In this document: one piece after another, positions 54,795 through 64,000 of the stretch
How the letters are laid out: each line of letters begins with the position of its first letter
Numbering within the stretch: position 1 is the first letter of the stretch
Assembly (NCBI RefSeq): GCF_000010125.1
Contig: NC_007350.1
Span: 1,984,001 to 2,048,000, forward strand
Direction: 5' to 3'
From: Staphylococcus saprophyticus subsp. saprophyticus ATCC 15305 = NCTC 7292
GTDB lineage: Bacteria; Bacillota; Bacilli; Staphylococcales; Staphylococcaceae
DNA length: 64,000 nucleotides
Position numbers and translations under genes: made by a program
The notes under the pieces: model-generated
The model's input: only the letters and a program-made list of their open reading frames with translations
Databases searched by the model: none
Told to the model about the DNA's origin: nothing

Positions 54795-55916
54795 TTAATT
54801 TGTACTGAATTGTGTTTTCAGTAATTTAATTGCCTGAACTGTATAATGTCTAATTTGAATCCCCATTTTAAAATCAGTAAAACTTTCAGGCATTTCAATA
54901 AATGTATTAAACATTGATGTAACACCCATTGATTCAAATAAATCAAATTTATCTGGTGTTGCACAAATTGCAATCGATGGTTTGTCATATTTCGTAGCTA
55001 ACTCTGCAAGGCGAACAGTTGTAGTTTCTAATATTTGGTCTTCTTCATTGACACCTTCTCCAAAAATAATTAAATCCGCCTGTTTAATCAATGAATCTAA
55101 ATGTGTTATTTGGTCAACTAATGCATGACTTGTCATAATTTCTGCATCAAAAAGCGCTTTTAGCACTGCAGCAATACCGCCTCCTGCACCACCTCTTTGA
55201 ATCGGTCCAAGCGCGAGTTTGAGTTCGCTTTTAAATATTTCACTTAAATACCAAATTAAATTATCAATTTCTGCTGCATTTTCTCTACTTAAACCATAAG
55301 TTTCATAGGTTTGCATAATCTCACTATGTTTACCATATAATTTACTATCAAAATCTGACATTACTTGAAAACGAACATCTTTTAATTTTGAGTTTAATGC
55401 AGAAGTATCTATTTTTCGAATGTACTTCAACATACGACTACCTTCACGCATATCAACTTCTTGAGCTTCATCATCATAAAATTTAGCACCTAAGGCCTGT
55501 AACATGCCTGCACCACCATCAAAACTTGCGATACCGCCTAATGATATAACAATATGGTCTGCATCATTTTCAAGTGCATCAGCAATGATTTCACCCATAC
55601 CAAAACTCGTGCGCTCATTTATCGGTTTTTGACCACTTAAAAATAAATTACCTTCAATCACAGTCATACCACTATCTGTAATACCGTAAATGGCTTCTAC
55701 TTCATTCATATCAGCATCATGTGTAGGCACTCTATATTTGGTTCCTGATTGCCATAAAAAGACAGAATCCATTAATTCATGGCGTCCGTTAAACAATGGC
55801 ACTTGAACGATATCTGCTTTCTCAATTTGGCTTGCTACCGCTTCTTCCACATAGCGGTTTGCTTGATAACTCGAAATAATTCCATTAAATTCATCCATCG
55901 CCACTAAAACTTTCAT
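54795..55916 (-). CDS. glycerate kinase (GlxK family)
   Basis: A 373-residue type-1 glycerate kinase. Features: VAMDEFNGIISSYQANRYVEEAV at the start, SFGMGEIIADAL, HIVISLGGIASFDGGAGMLQALGAKF (about 121-146), GPIQRGGAGGGIAAVL and FGEGVNEEDQ. It phosphorylates D-glycerate. ATG at 55916 is preceded by GAGGTGAC. Monocistronic. Confidence 0.92.
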   Translation of the reverse strand: MKVLVAMDEFNGIISSYQANRYVEEAVASQIEKADIVQVPLFNGRHELMDSVFLWQSGTKYRVPTHDADMNEVEAIYGITDSGMTVIEGNLFLSGQKPINERTSFGMGEIIADALENDADHIVISLGGIASFDGGAGMLQALGAKFYDDEAQEVDMREGSRMLKYIRKIDTSALNSKLKDVRFQVMSDFDSKLYGKHSEIMQTYETYGLSRENAAEIDNLIWYLSEIFKSELKLALGPIQRGGAGGGIAAVLKALFDAEIMTSHALVDQITHLDSLIKQADLIIFGEGVNEEDQILETTTVRLAELATKYDKPSIAICATPDKFDLFESMGVTSMFNTFIEMPESFTDFKMGIQIRHYTVQAIKLLKTQFSTN

Positions 55917-56291
55917 ATTGTCACCTCAAGTATTTTATCAATTCATTTTTGTATTTTTGTATAATGAAACATAAACTATTATAAAGTCATTTTCAACCAG
56001 ATTGAACCACAAAAATTTGTGGTCTTGGTTAATGAAGTAGGCAACAGATAAATATGTTGGCCATCGTCTGCGAAGTCTATTTATAGCATGTGTTAGCTAT
56101 CCTAACCTCACTACCTGTATCTATAAGTAGCCACATATAGTCATTCCCAATAAAGTAGTAGTCTATATTTCATATTCAACTATTTATTATACATGTCAGA
56201 TGAACATTTTTCACATTATAAGAAACGCTTGCTAATCACTTTCATTTAGAGAAGCGGTTAACAAGCGTTTTTTTGCATATTCTGTTATGTT
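55917..56291. other. intergenic region with palindrome
   Basis: About 375 bases. ACCACAAA-AA-TTTGTGGT at 56006-56023 is a perfect palindrome, extended by AACCA (55995-55999) and TGGTT (56026-56030). The rest holds the upstream region of glycerate kinase and the terminator at 56223-56274. Confidence 0.5.
56223..56277. terminator. terminator near the ytxJ-like gene
   Basis: Arms AAACGCTTG / CAAGCGTTT, loop with inner pairing, T7 on the plus side and A-rich other side; located 15 bases after the minus-strand ytxJ-like stop. Confidence 0.65.
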
Positions 56292-56612
56292 TTACTCTTC
56301 AGCGTTAGCTAAAGTCGTAACGTTAATATCACTGTGACTCGCATTCCAAATCGCCTGTCCCTTAACAAAATAAAATGCTTGTGGCGATTCATGTTTTACA
56401 TTTGTTTTTTCTTCTATATAATTCGATAAGTCTCTTTCTTGTTGCACAATTAAATAATAACCATCCATATCACGTTCATATAAGAATTTATTAAATTGAT
56501 CCATTGCATTTGCTGAAATTGGGCACGTTTCACTGTGCTTCAATACAAATACATAATTATTTTCTTTTATAATTTGCTCAAACTGGTCAATCGAACTCAG
56601 CTTTATAGCCAT
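56292..56612 (-). CDS. monothiol bacilliredoxin YtxJ/BrxC-like
   Basis: A 106-residue thioredoxin-fold protein with the single-Cys active site KHSETCPIS (Cys about 31) typical of the YtxJ (BrxC) family, which de-bacillithiolates proteins. Start ATG 56612 with GAGGTGA upstream; GTG 56621 overlaps that signal. FosB in the island uses the same thiol, bacillithiol, so the host has the cofactor. Confidence 0.9.
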   Translation of the reverse strand: MAIKLSSIDQFEQIIKENNYVFVLKHSETCPISANAMDQFNKFLYERDMDGYYLIVQQERDLSNYIEEKTNVKHESPQAFYFVKGQAIWNASHSDINVTTLANAEE

Positions 56613-56766
56613 TCTATTCACCTCTAAAAATATTTAACACACCCAAATTGTTTCAAAAAGTGTGAAATCTCCAGGATATACTCATATCATTGTTTCCAAT
56701 TATACACAATACTCTTTTTGTTGTTAACCGTTTATTTAAATTTTTATAACAATACAAATTTCTTTG

Positions 56767-57660
56767 TTAATTATAGTCTTCTTTTACATTGTTATATTGT
56801 TTATCAAATACGGCATCATATTTTTCTAAATCTTCACTTTCTTTAGGTAAAGTTTTATGATCTATTTTTGATAACTCATCACTAATATCAATTGTTTCTA
56901 CACGTGTTTCATAATAATTTTGCAAGCTGTAATACATTTCAATCGCATTTTTACGCGCACTATTTACATAGTTATTCGTAATTTCAGCTTTGTTTAAATC
57001 TTTAATTTGTTTATTAATTAAAGGCATGATGTCTTTTTCAATCGATTGCTTAACTTTAGCTGAATCTGTTGAATCCAACTCTTTTTCTGCTGTATGTCTC
57101 AATTCTTTGTTGTTTTCTTCTAATTTATGTTTGAAATTATTAACATCTGTGCGTGCGCCTGCATCATTTGCGTCTTGCATGTGCGCTTCAACTTGAGATC
57201 TACTTTTCTCAAATAACTTCGTATATTCTAAAATATCTTCATTTGCTTTAATTGCTTGATTGCATAAATCAACAAATACTTTCAAATCGTTAATAGCTGC
57301 TTTCTTATCTTTGACTGACTTTAAGTAGGTAGATTTTAAGTTTTTCGTTTCTTCAGATTCTGCCGGTAATTTTTTAGCTGCTGTCTCATATTCCTCTAAC
57401 TTAGGGATTAATTTGCGATTAATGTTATTTTGCAAGTCATTAAATGCTTTTTTATCCTTATCAGTCGTATCTGTTTTACTTAAATCATCTAATTGCTTCA
57501 ATGAAATGTCATCCATGACATGATTAAGTTCTTTTTCCTTATTTTTCACATCATTCAGTGAGCTATCAAAATCTTTGAATTCGTTAGCACCTTCATTACC
57601 GCATGCACCAAGGGTTATCACAAAGCCAAACAACAAAGCAATGCAAAGTAATTTTTTCAT
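56767..57660 (-). CDS. YkyA-like wall-associated lipoprotein
   Basis: A 297-residue lipoprotein from ATG 57660 (AAGGAGTG upstream). Signal peptide with lipobox LGAC (Cys about 19, MKKLLCIALLFGFVITLGAC). The mature part is almost entirely charged alpha-helix/coiled coil (LNDVKNKEKELNHVMDDISLKQLDDL..., KHKLEENNKELRHTAEKEL), as in the YkyA (PF10368) family of putative cell-wall-binding lipoproteins. Function unknown. Confidence 0.88.
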   Translation of the reverse strand: MKKLLCIALLFGFVITLGACGNEGANEFKDFDSSLNDVKNKEKELNHVMDDISLKQLDDLSKTDTTDKDKKAFNDLQNNINRKLIPKLEEYETAAKKLPAESEETKNLKSTYLKSVKDKKAAINDLKVFVDLCNQAIKANEDILEYTKLFEKSRSQVEAHMQDANDAGARTDVNNFKHKLEENNKELRHTAEKELDSTDSAKVKQSIEKDIMPLINKQIKDLNKAEITNNYVNSARKNAIEMYYSLQNYYETRVETIDISDELSKIDHKTLPKESEDLEKYDAVFDKQYNNVKEDYN

Positions 57661-57787
57661 TTCTGCACTCCTTATCATTCAGTATTATACAGAAACTTAT
57701 TTAACTTGAAAATAATATGTGATATATTATTTCAGAATTTACAGTTTAACAGTTATATCACAATAAAGAAAGGAGTGAACAACCTAT

Positions 57788-58306
57788 ATGAATTCAAACA
57801 TCCAAGCATTTATTTCTGAGGACAAAGATAATTATTTTGCAGACCAATATCAAAATTTGAAAAAAATGCTTTTTAACCTGCTCGACACACCTGTTAAAAC
57901 TACACTTCATATCGGTGGAACATCACATTTCAATTACGTTACTGAACCCATTTTAGATATATTAGTAGGCGTAGATAATTTACATGATATCACCGCTTTA
58001 GATGAAAAACGTTTGAATTATGAAGGTTTTTATCGTTTACACCATTCATATAAGAAAAAAGTAATTATGGCACAATTTAATAATTTAATAGATTTAAAAC
58101 AAATAGCACGTTTACATATTATTCAAAAAGATTCTAACCTATACAAAGCGTATATTCAAACGCATCATCAATTGTCTCATGATCAACACACCGCTACACG
58201 ATTTGGTTCTAAGAAATTGATGTTAGCTAATGAAGTTCGATCTATACGTGCATATGAAAACAAGAAACAACAATTATTTGATTCATTCTCTCACACAGTA
58301 AATTAA
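57788..58306 (+). CDS. GrpB-like nucleotidyltransferase-fold protein
   Basis: A 172-residue UPF0157/GrpB-like protein. The motif HIGGTSHFNYVTEPILDILVGVDNLHD (about 41-67) corresponds to the family's HIGSTS(I/V)PGLxAKPIIDI, with G for S; the C-terminal part LHIIQKDSNLYKAYIQTHHQL matches LHVxxxxSxxWxxxLxFRDxL. Activity unknown. AAAGGAGTGAAC precedes ATG. Confidence 0.8.
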   Translation: MNSNIQAFISEDKDNYFADQYQNLKKMLFNLLDTPVKTTLHIGGTSHFNYVTEPILDILVGVDNLHDITALDEKRLNYEGFYRLHHSYKKKVIMAQFNNLIDLKQIARLHIIQKDSNLYKAYIQTHHQLSHDQHTATRFGSKKLMLANEVRSIRAYENKKQQLFDSFSHTVN

Positions 58307-58466
58307 CTTAAATATGGATTATGAAATATAGCCACACATCAATATTAAACACACGATGATCATTGTATTAATAATTTAACAAAATTAATTACCATAGTAT
58401 TTAGCAAAGACTCCAAATCATTGGTATAATGAATAAATGAATTCAACAGGAAAGGATGTTCTATAG

Positions 58467-59393
58467 TTGCATAAGGATGACATCTTAAAAGAATTAAAAG
58501 CAATTGTCCCAGAAGAAATTATTAAAATTGATGAACCTCTAAAAAAATATACATACACTCAAACAGGGGGTAAAGCCGATTATTATCTTTCCCCAACCCA
58601 CAACGAACATGTGCAAGCCATTGTGCATTATGCTTACACACATGATATACCTGTGACGTATTTAGGTAATGGGTCTAATATTATTATTCGTGAAGGTGGT
58701 ATTCGCGGTATTGTGATTAGTTTACTTTCACTTGATTACATTGATGTGTCCGACGATGCTATCATTTCAGGTAGTGGCGCTGCAATCATCGATGTTTCAC
58801 GTGCTGCAAGAGACCATGGCTTAACTGGTCTTGAATTCGCATGCGGCATACCCGGTTCCATCGGTGGCGCTGTATTTATGAATGCTGGTGCTTATGGCGG
58901 TGAAGTAAAAGACTGTATTGATTATGCACTTTGCGTTAATAACAAAGGTGAATTAATCACGTTAACCAATAAAGAACTTGAGTTGGACTATCGTAATAGT
59001 ATTGTTCAGAAAGAACATCTCGTTGTATTAGAAGCTGCCTTTACCTTAGCACCTGGCGATCAACAAGAAATACAAGCTTCTATGGATGATTTAACAGAAA
59101 GAAGAGAATCAAAACAACCACTAGAGTATCCTTCATGTGGTAGTGTATTCCAACGTCCGCCTGGTCATTTCGCTGGCAAGTTGATTCAAGATGCTCATTT
59201 GCAAGGTCATCGCATTGGTGGCGTTGAAGTTTCAACAAAACATGCTGGCTTTATGGTTAACGTAGATAAAGGAACGGCAACAGATTATGAAGATTTAATT
59301 CATTACGTTCAAAAAATAGTACAAGAAAAATTTGATGTTGAGCTGCACCCTGAAGTTAGAATTATCGGAGAACACCCACTCAATGAACAATAG
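58467..59393 (+). CDS. murB: UDP-N-acetylenolpyruvoylglucosamine reductase
   Basis: A 308-residue type-II MurB flavoenzyme, second committed step of peptidoglycan precursor synthesis. FAD-binding [14 protein letters not shown] (about 70-83) and [26 protein letters not shown] (about 129-154); catalytic Ser in [20 protein letters not shown] (Ser about 226) and Glu in [11 protein letters not shown]. Starts with TTG at 58467; AGGAAAGGATG is ten bases upstream. A CHY zinc-finger gene follows after 11 bases. Confidence 0.97.
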   Translation: MHKDDILKELKAIVPEEIIKIDEPLKKYTYTQTGGKADYYLSPTHNEHVQAIVHYAYTHDIPVTYLGNGSNIIIREGGIRGIVISLLSLDYIDVSDDAIISGSGAAIIDVSRAARDHGLTGLEFACGIPGSIGGAVFMNAGAYGGEVKDCIDYALCVNNKGELITLTNKELELDYRNSIVQKEHLVVLEAAFTLAPGDQQEIQASMDDLTERRESKQPLEYPSCGSVFQRPPGHFAGKLIQDAHLQGHRIGGVEVSTKHAGFMVNVDKGTATDYEDLIHYVQKIVQEKFDVELHPEVRIIGEHPLNEQ

Positions 59394-59404
59394 GAGAAAT
59401 CACT

Positions 59405-59719
59405 ATGGTAAAAGTATATGGATCCACTGTAGATAATGAGTCACGCTGTACACATTATCAAACACCTTTAGATATTATTGCCATTAAGTTTAAATGTTGT
59501 AATAAATACTATCCTTGTTATAAATGCCACAATGAACATGAATCACATAAGATTCAGCGATGGCAAGCAAATGAATTTCACGAAAAAGCTATTTTATGTG
59601 GTGTCTGTAATCATGAAATGACAATTAATGACTACATGATGATAGAAGCTTGTCCAAAATGCGATGCCCATTTTAATAATCGCTGTAAGTATCATTATCA
59701 TTTATACTTTGAAATTTAA
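59405..59719 (+). CDS. CHY-type zinc-finger protein
   Basis: A 104-residue protein with the CHY zinc-finger pattern: CTHYQTPLDIIAIKF, CCNKYYPCYKCHNEHESH, ILCGVCNHEMTI, CPKCDAHFNNRCKYHYHLYF. Three zinc sites are expected. It follows murB closely in staphylococci. Role unknown. AGGAGAAATC precedes ATG. Confidence 0.92.
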   Translation: MVKVYGSTVDNESRCTHYQTPLDIIAIKFKCCNKYYPCYKCHNEHESHKIQRWQANEFHEKAILCGVCNHEMTINDYMMIEACPKCDAHFNNRCKYHYHLYFEI

Positions 59720-59754
59720 TAAAGAAACGATATAAAACTTAATTTTGTCATATT

Positions 59755-59793
59755 AAAAAGCGTAGATGCCATGGTGTGCATCTACGCTTTTTG
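59755..59793 (+). terminator. murB operon terminator
   Basis: Perfect 15-bp stem AAAAAGCGTAGATGC / GCATCTACGCTTTTT with an 8-base loop. Confidence 0.9.
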
Positions 59794-59832
59794 TTATTTC
59801 TTTATTTGTTTGTATCTCATATTCCCAGTGAA

Positions 59833-60159
59833 CTATTGGTCAATTTTATCACTAACATATTGTACAAATGTAGCAACGTCACCTTTTTGAATATTTTTCA
59901 TAGGCATAGGCCCAATGTTAAAAGTGAAATTAATTTTTTCTCCATCATATTCAATTTTTTCAACTTCATTATATGCAATACTTCTATAATAAAATTCACC
60001 GTTCATATCAACATTTAAAATGATTCTCTCATTTGTAGCTATAAAAGCACCCTCAAATTCAGTCGAACCTTGTACTGAATACTCTATTGTGCCTAGAACA
60101 GTTGGTCCTTTTTTCTCAGTTGGAAATAAATCATTTGGATTTACATTATCTAATATCAT
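59833..60159 (-). CDS. bacterial PH-domain-like protein
   Basis: A 108-residue protein with the beta-strand pattern of YokE/bPH domains: VLGTIEYSVQGSTEFEGAFIATNERIILNVDMNGEFYYRSIAYNEVEKIEYDGEKINFTF, followed by one C-terminal helix (DVATFVQYVSDKI). The ATNERI(I)L ... Y.EV.KIEY pattern is diagnostic. No membrane segment. Cellular role unknown. GGGGGAC precedes ATG. Confidence 0.75.
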   Translation of the reverse strand: MILDNVNPNDLFPTEKKGPTVLGTIEYSVQGSTEFEGAFIATNERIILNVDMNGEFYYRSIAYNEVEKIEYDGEKINFTFNIGPMPMKNIQKGDVATFVQYVSDKIDQ

Positions 60160-60298
60160 GTACTTTGTCCCCCTACTATTTCTTTAAAACGCTCTATCTA
60201 GCATTTATATATTTACTCGAAAGTATGATGATAAAAATATTATAACATTAGTATGATAGTGATGAATAATTTAACGTTTTAACTTATTTTCTTTTCAA

Positions 60299-60337
60299 CA
60301 AAAAAGCGCCTGGAATAAATTCCAGACGCTTTTTTCA
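60299..60337. terminator. sst operon terminator (bidirectional)
   Basis: Arms AAAAAAGCGCCTGGAA / TTCCAGACGCTTTTTT (one mismatch) around a short loop, 30 bases after sstD. Confidence 0.85.
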
Positions 60338-60365
60338 ATCAATATCCCCACATTTTAATGCTTTT

Positions 60366-61412
60366 TTATTTTTCCATCGCTTTTTCAACTTCATCGATTT
60401 GTTTTATCGCTGTTGTTGTTGATCCACTAGCAAAATACCAAAGTTTTGGATCTAATTCATACACTTTATTGTCTTTGATTGCTTTAACATCTTTAATAAC
60501 GTCATTACCTAATGCTTTTTTAGCTGTAGCGTTATCACTTACTGCTTGACCACGGTCCATTGCGAAAATAATACTTGGATCTTTCTCAGCAATATATTCA
60601 TTTGTTACGTTTTGACCATGTTGGCTATCTTTAATGTTATCATCTGCAGGAGTGAAGCCCATTGTATCGAAAATCATTGAACCGAAACGTTCACCAGAAC
60701 CAAATGTTGATAATTCACCTTCATTAACTAATAAGAATAATGCTTTATCATTTTTTAGATCTTTTGTTTTTTCTTTCATACTAGCAATTTTATCATCTAA
60801 TTCTTTATTTAATGATTTAGCTTTATCTTCTTTATCATAAATTTTTCCTAGATTTTCTGCATTTTTCTTCAATGAATTCAATTCATCTTTATCGTCTGCA
60901 CCAACATAAACAACTTTTGCATCAGGTGCTGCTTTTTTAAATTCATCTAGATTTTTTTGATTTGCTGTACGTCCAGATATGTATATTACGTCTGGTTTAG
61001 CTTCTGCAATTTTATCGAAATTAACTTCTTTAAGACTACCAGTATTTAAATACTTATCATCTTTGAAATCACTTAAGAAATCAGGTAATGACTTGTTACC
61101 TTCACCTTTAGGAAGCGCTTTAACTTTATCTTCAAGACCAAGTTCTTTCATTGTGTCTAATGCACCATAATCTAAAACAACTGCCTTTTCAGGGTTTTTA
61201 GGCACTTCAACTGTTTCTTTAACAGTCTTGGCATCACTACCATCACGCTTTTCACCATTTGCTTTATAATTATTTTCAATTTTTACAGTTTCATTTGAAT
61301 CTTTACTCTTCGAATCAGTGTCTGAAGATTTTTTATCTTCTGATCCGCCATTACTACATGCTACTAATAAAAACATTAACCCAACTACTAATAATAACCC
61401 TAACTTTTTCAT
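60366..61412 (-). CDS. sstD: iron-catechol siderophore-binding lipoprotein SstD
   Basis: A 348-residue lipoprotein. Signal peptide with Cys19 (FLLVACSNGG), Ser/Asp/Lys linker to about 60, then the two-lobed class-III periplasmic-binding fold (PEKAVVLDYGALDTMKELGL; KPDVIYISGRTANQKNLDEFKKAAP; AIKDNKVYELDPKLWYFASGSTTTAIKQIDEV). In S. aureus SstD receives catechol-type siderophores and catecholamine iron. GGAGGAGT lies upstream. Last gene of sstABCD. Confidence 0.95.
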   Translation of the reverse strand: MKKLGLLLVVGLMFLLVACSNGGSEDKKSSDTDSKSKDSNETVKIENNYKANGEKRDGSDAKTVKETVEVPKNPEKAVVLDYGALDTMKELGLEDKVKALPKGEGNKSLPDFLSDFKDDKYLNTGSLKEVNFDKIAEAKPDVIYISGRTANQKNLDEFKKAAPDAKVVYVGADDKDELNSLKKNAENLGKIYDKEDKAKSLNKELDDKIASMKEKTKDLKNDKALFLLVNEGELSTFGSGERFGSMIFDTMGFTPADDNIKDSQHGQNVTNEYIAEKDPSIIFAMDRGQAVSDNATAKKALGNDVIKDVKAIKDNKVYELDPKLWYFASGSTTTAIKQIDEVEKAMEK

Positions 61413-61515
61413 GTGCTTAACTCCTCCTGAATTTTTAATATGTACTACCTTCTATGTCCCTAAAAGTTTAACAACGTTACGGTTGCATCACTCCCTTCAA
61501 AGTCCACGCATCATC

Positions 61516-62316
61516 TTACATCGACTGTGCAAATGATAATTCCGGCACTTCGGTCACTTCATCGTAATAAATACAAATACGTTGTCCACGAATCTCTTCA
61601 ATTTTGACATCCATATCATATAATTCTTTTAAAATATCTGTTTGGATGACTTCATTTTTCGTACTTGCCTTAACAAGTTGGCCATCTTTCAAAGCAATAA
61701 TATCGTCTGAATAGCAAGAGGCAAAATTAATATCATGAATAACGACTACAATCGTCTTATCCAACTCTTTGGCTAATCTTCTCAAAGTTTGCATAATTTG
61801 AACTGAATGTTTCATGTCCAAATTATTTAACGGTTCATCAAGTAAAATATAATCCGTATCTTGAGCAATAGTCATTGCTACATAAGCACGTTGACGCTGT
61901 CCACCAGAAAGTGTTTTTAAATAACGACCTCTAATTTCAGTAAGATGTAATAACTCGAGTGCATACTCAACTTGATCTCTATCTTCTTGCTTCAAACGCC
62001 CTTTGGAATGAGGAAAACGTCCAAATTTCACCAATTCTTCAACCGTTATATTCAATTCTGTATGATTAGATTGTTTTAAAATTGATAGTTTTTTAGCCAA
62101 GTCATTACTTTTATAATCTGTAATCGCTTTGCCTTCTATATCGATGGTACCTTCTTCAAAGTCAATTAATCGTGTAATAGCAGACAATAGCGTACTTTTA
62201 CCTGCACCGTTAGGCCCTATCATCGATGTAAGTCGTCCCTTGCGTATCTCTACATCAATATCTTGCAAAATCACTTTATCTTGTATCGTTTTATTAAGCC
62301 CTTGTACTCGTATCAA
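61516..62316 (-). CDS. sstC: siderophore ABC transporter ATPase SstC
   Basis: A 266-residue ABC ATPase: Walker A GPNGAGKST (about 35-43), Q-loop ILKQSNHTELNITVEELVKFGRFPHSKG, signature LSGGQRQRAYVAM, Walker B DYILLDEPLNNLD, H-switch VIHDINFA. It powers the SstA/SstB permease pair. TTG start at 62316 overlaps the sstB stop; AAAGGAGACA is ten bases upstream. Confidence 0.95.
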   Translation of the reverse strand: MIRVQGLNKTIQDKVILQDIDVEIRKGRLTSMIGPNGAGKSTLLSAITRLIDFEEGTIDIEGKAITDYKSNDLAKKLSILKQSNHTELNITVEELVKFGRFPHSKGRLKQEDRDQVEYALELLHLTEIRGRYLKTLSGGQRQRAYVAMTIAQDTDYILLDEPLNNLDMKHSVQIMQTLRRLAKELDKTIVVVIHDINFASCYSDDIIALKDGQLVKASTKNEVIQTDILKELYDMDVKIEEIRGQRICIYYDEVTEVPELSFAQSM

Positions 62317-63272
62317 TTCGCATGTCTCCTTTTAATTAATAAATAAATGAAGTAACTGCCACCTACTAAATCAATGATGATACTAACTTGCGTTGTTGCT
62401 TCAAAGAAATTCTCTACAATTGCTTGCGCTAAAAACAAACTTATCCAACTTATACAAATGGTTGCCGGTAAAATATATTTGTGTTGATACGTTTTCATTA
62501 ATTCATGAGCCAAGTTTACTGTCAGTAACCCTAAAAATGTAATTGGTCCAACTAATGCCGTTGAAATAGACACCAAAATTGCAACTAGAATTAATAAAAT
62601 ACGTGTTAATGTCTGATAAGAAATCCCTAAATTGATAGCTTGATCTCGACCTAGTAGCAACACGTCTAAATAAGGTATTGCGTATACAGTAATCATAATT
62701 AAAATGATAAGTATCACACCACATAAAGTGACCAATTTCGTATTTGACGCATCAAAATTAGCAAACATTGCACTTTGTACAGCTAAAAAATCTTCTGGAT
62801 TGATAATTAATTCTAAAAAGCCTGTGATACTTCTAAAGAATGTGCCTAAAATAATACCAACAAGTAATATTAAATAGACTGAAACATTTCCGATTCTAAA
62901 AATGCCTTGAAATAATAATAATGAAAAACCAATCATAACTATGAGTGATATAAGGAAGCTAATGTATAGATTTGTAACAAATACGGATTGTACTCCGAAT
63001 ACAAAAACAATCAATACTTTTACAAACATATATACAGCGTCCAACCCCATAATAGATGGTGTTAAAAGTCTGTTCGTGGTAATCGCTTGGAAAATAACGA
63101 CAGACGCAGCAATGGCACCACCTACTAAAATCATGAGGATCAATTTACGCAAACGACTTGTAAATTGATATTGGAATATTTCGAAATCAATACCTATAAT
63201 GAGATACAATCCCGCGATAACCACAGTAATTGCTATTAACGTAAATAATTTAGACTTAGCACTAATTTGCAT
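62313..63272 (-). CDS. sstB: siderophore ABC transporter permease SstB
   Basis: A 319-residue FecCD-type permease with about nine membrane helices; conserved LLTPSIMGLDAVYMFVKV, LILLVGIILGTFFRSITGFL and LVGPITFLGLLTVNLAHELM coupling segments. It pairs with SstA. Overlaps sstA by 11 bases and sstC by 4. Confidence 0.95.
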   Translation of the reverse strand: MQISAKSKLFTLIAITVVIAGLYLIIGIDFEIFQYQFTSRLRKLILMILVGGAIAASVVIFQAITTNRLLTPSIMGLDAVYMFVKVLIVFVFGVQSVFVTNLYISFLISLIVMIGFSLLLFQGIFRIGNVSVYLILLVGIILGTFFRSITGFLELIINPEDFLAVQSAMFANFDASNTKLVTLCGVILIILIMITVYAIPYLDVLLLGRDQAINLGISYQTLTRILLILVAILVSISTALVGPITFLGLLTVNLAHELMKTYQHKYILPATICISWISLFLAQAIVENFFEATTQVSIIIDLVGGSYFIYLLIKRRHAN

Positions 63273-64000
63273 AATTATGTCGTCCTTTCATTAACAAGAT
63301 TATGAAAATAACAGTGCCAAAGACCCCAATCGTTAAACCGATATTAATTTCATATGGATATACAATGATTCTGCCAAAAATATCAGAAAACATTACAAAT
63401 ATAGAACCTAGCATCGCTGTATGCGGCAATGCATTTTTCAGATGGTCTCCCCTAAAAATTGAGACAATATTAGGAACAATAAGCCCTAAGAATGGTAACG
63501 TGCCTACAGTTACAACAACCAGTGCTGTAATCGTAGCCGTGATAAACAATCCTATATTAATTATTTTTTCATAATTGACTCCTAAGTTATTACTAAAATC
63601 TTTCCCCATACCAGCAATAGTAAAATGATTGGCGAATATATATGTAAGTATTAATAAAGGAATGCTTAAGTATAAAATCTCATATCTACCGCTTGTAATA
63701 ATGGCGAAGTTACCATTTAACCAGTTTCCTATACTTTGTACTGTATTGGTTCTCAACGCGATAAATGTTGCAAAACTTGATACGATACCACCTAACATGA
63801 TGCCTAATAGTGGTATGAAAATGACGTCTGTAAAACGAATATATTGTACTAATTTAACGAAAAGGAAAGTACCTGCAATACTTAAAACTACTGCAAAAAT
63901 TAACTTTATAATGATATTCTCCTGTGGAAAGAAAATCATTGATAATAAAATACCTAGTTTCGCCCATTCCATCGTTCCAGCAGTAGTAGGACTGACAAAT
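63262..64000 (-). CDS. sstA: siderophore ABC transporter permease SstA, cut by window end
   Basis: C-terminal part of a FecCD-type permease. The frame is open to the last base of the window (FVSPTTAGTMEWAKLGILLSM...), so the methionine at 63972 is internal and the true start lies outside. Visible: LLGIMLGGIVSSFATFIALRTNTVQSIGNWLNGNF and VGTLPFLGLIVPNIVSIFRGDHLKN, the ATPase-coupling segment. The promoter and any Fur box of the operon lie beyond the edge. Confidence 0.93.
   Translation of the reverse strand, partial: FVSPTTAGTMEWAKLGILLSMIFFPQENIIIKLIFAVVLSIAGTFLFVKLVQYIRFTDVIFIPLLGIMLGGIVSSFATFIALRTNTVQSIGNWLNGNFAIITSGRYEILYLSIPLLILTYIFANHFTIAGMGKDFSNNLGVNYEKIINIGLFITATITALVVVTVGTLPFLGLIVPNIVSIFRGDHLKNALPHTAMLGSIFVMFSDIFGRIIVYPYEINIGLTIGVFGTVIFIILLMKGRHNYAN

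Overview
The window is low-GC Firmicute DNA from a Staphylococcus chromosome. The gene order cggR / NAD-epimerase / clpP / tRNA-Arg // whiA-yvcK-rapZ / trxB / TPR / acetyltransferase / lgt-hprK / uvrA-uvrB / csbA / HD / LysM-CHAP / prfB / secA / hpf / comFC-comFA / degV / yigZ / tagO / gdpS / pepT / murB / sstDCBA is the one known from staphylococci. Protein details (for example the C-terminal part of ClpP) differ from S. aureus, so a coagulase-negative species is likely, perhaps of the S. saprophyticus/cohnii type. That species guess is inference only.

Layout. 1-5200: the glycolytic repressor CggR (gapA starts just outside the left edge), three small or low-complexity membrane proteins, a nucleoside-diphosphate-sugar epimerase-like protein and ClpP with a CtsR operator. 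5208-5279: tRNA-Arg(CCG). 5267-22322: a 17-kb integrated island of the phage-inducible chromosomal island (PICI/SaPI-like) type, bounded by a 22-bp direct repeat that copies the 3' end of the tRNA. Its right end carries integrase and an Stl-like repressor on +. Divergent to these on - are a Cro-like regulator, a Bro-N antirepressor, a DUF771-like protein, a primase/SF3-helicase replicase and an iteron origin. Next come unknown island genes and a 1.5-kb non-coding repeat block. The left part holds a TerS (P27)/late-regulator-like module, an SOS-controlled YolD protein and a resistance cargo end: fosB intact, a GNAT acetyltransferase with one nonsense codon, and a streptomycin adenylyltransferase-like gene with a frameshifted tail.

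22,323-64,000: conserved core. It contains the rapZ-yvcK-whiA and uvrB-uvrA operons, cell-wall genes (tagO, murB, lgt, a LysM-CHAP hydrolase with a WalR-like box), protein export and ribosome factors (secA, prfB with its programmed +1 frameshift, hpf), competence genes comFA/comFC, a c-di-GMP-type GGDEF protein, and at the right edge the sst iron-siderophore transporter, with sstA cut by the window end.

The most unusual signals lie inside the island. One is an array of about 15 pyrimidine/AT-rich heptads spaced 14-17 bp apart (13,291-13,515), next to a perfect 4x16-bp tandem repeat. Another is a cluster of short hairpins with different stems but the same T-rich loop (6,361-6,533). Two lipoprotein-type genes, one in the island and one just outside it, are interrupted at A7 tracts; these may be phase-variable or may be sequence errors.
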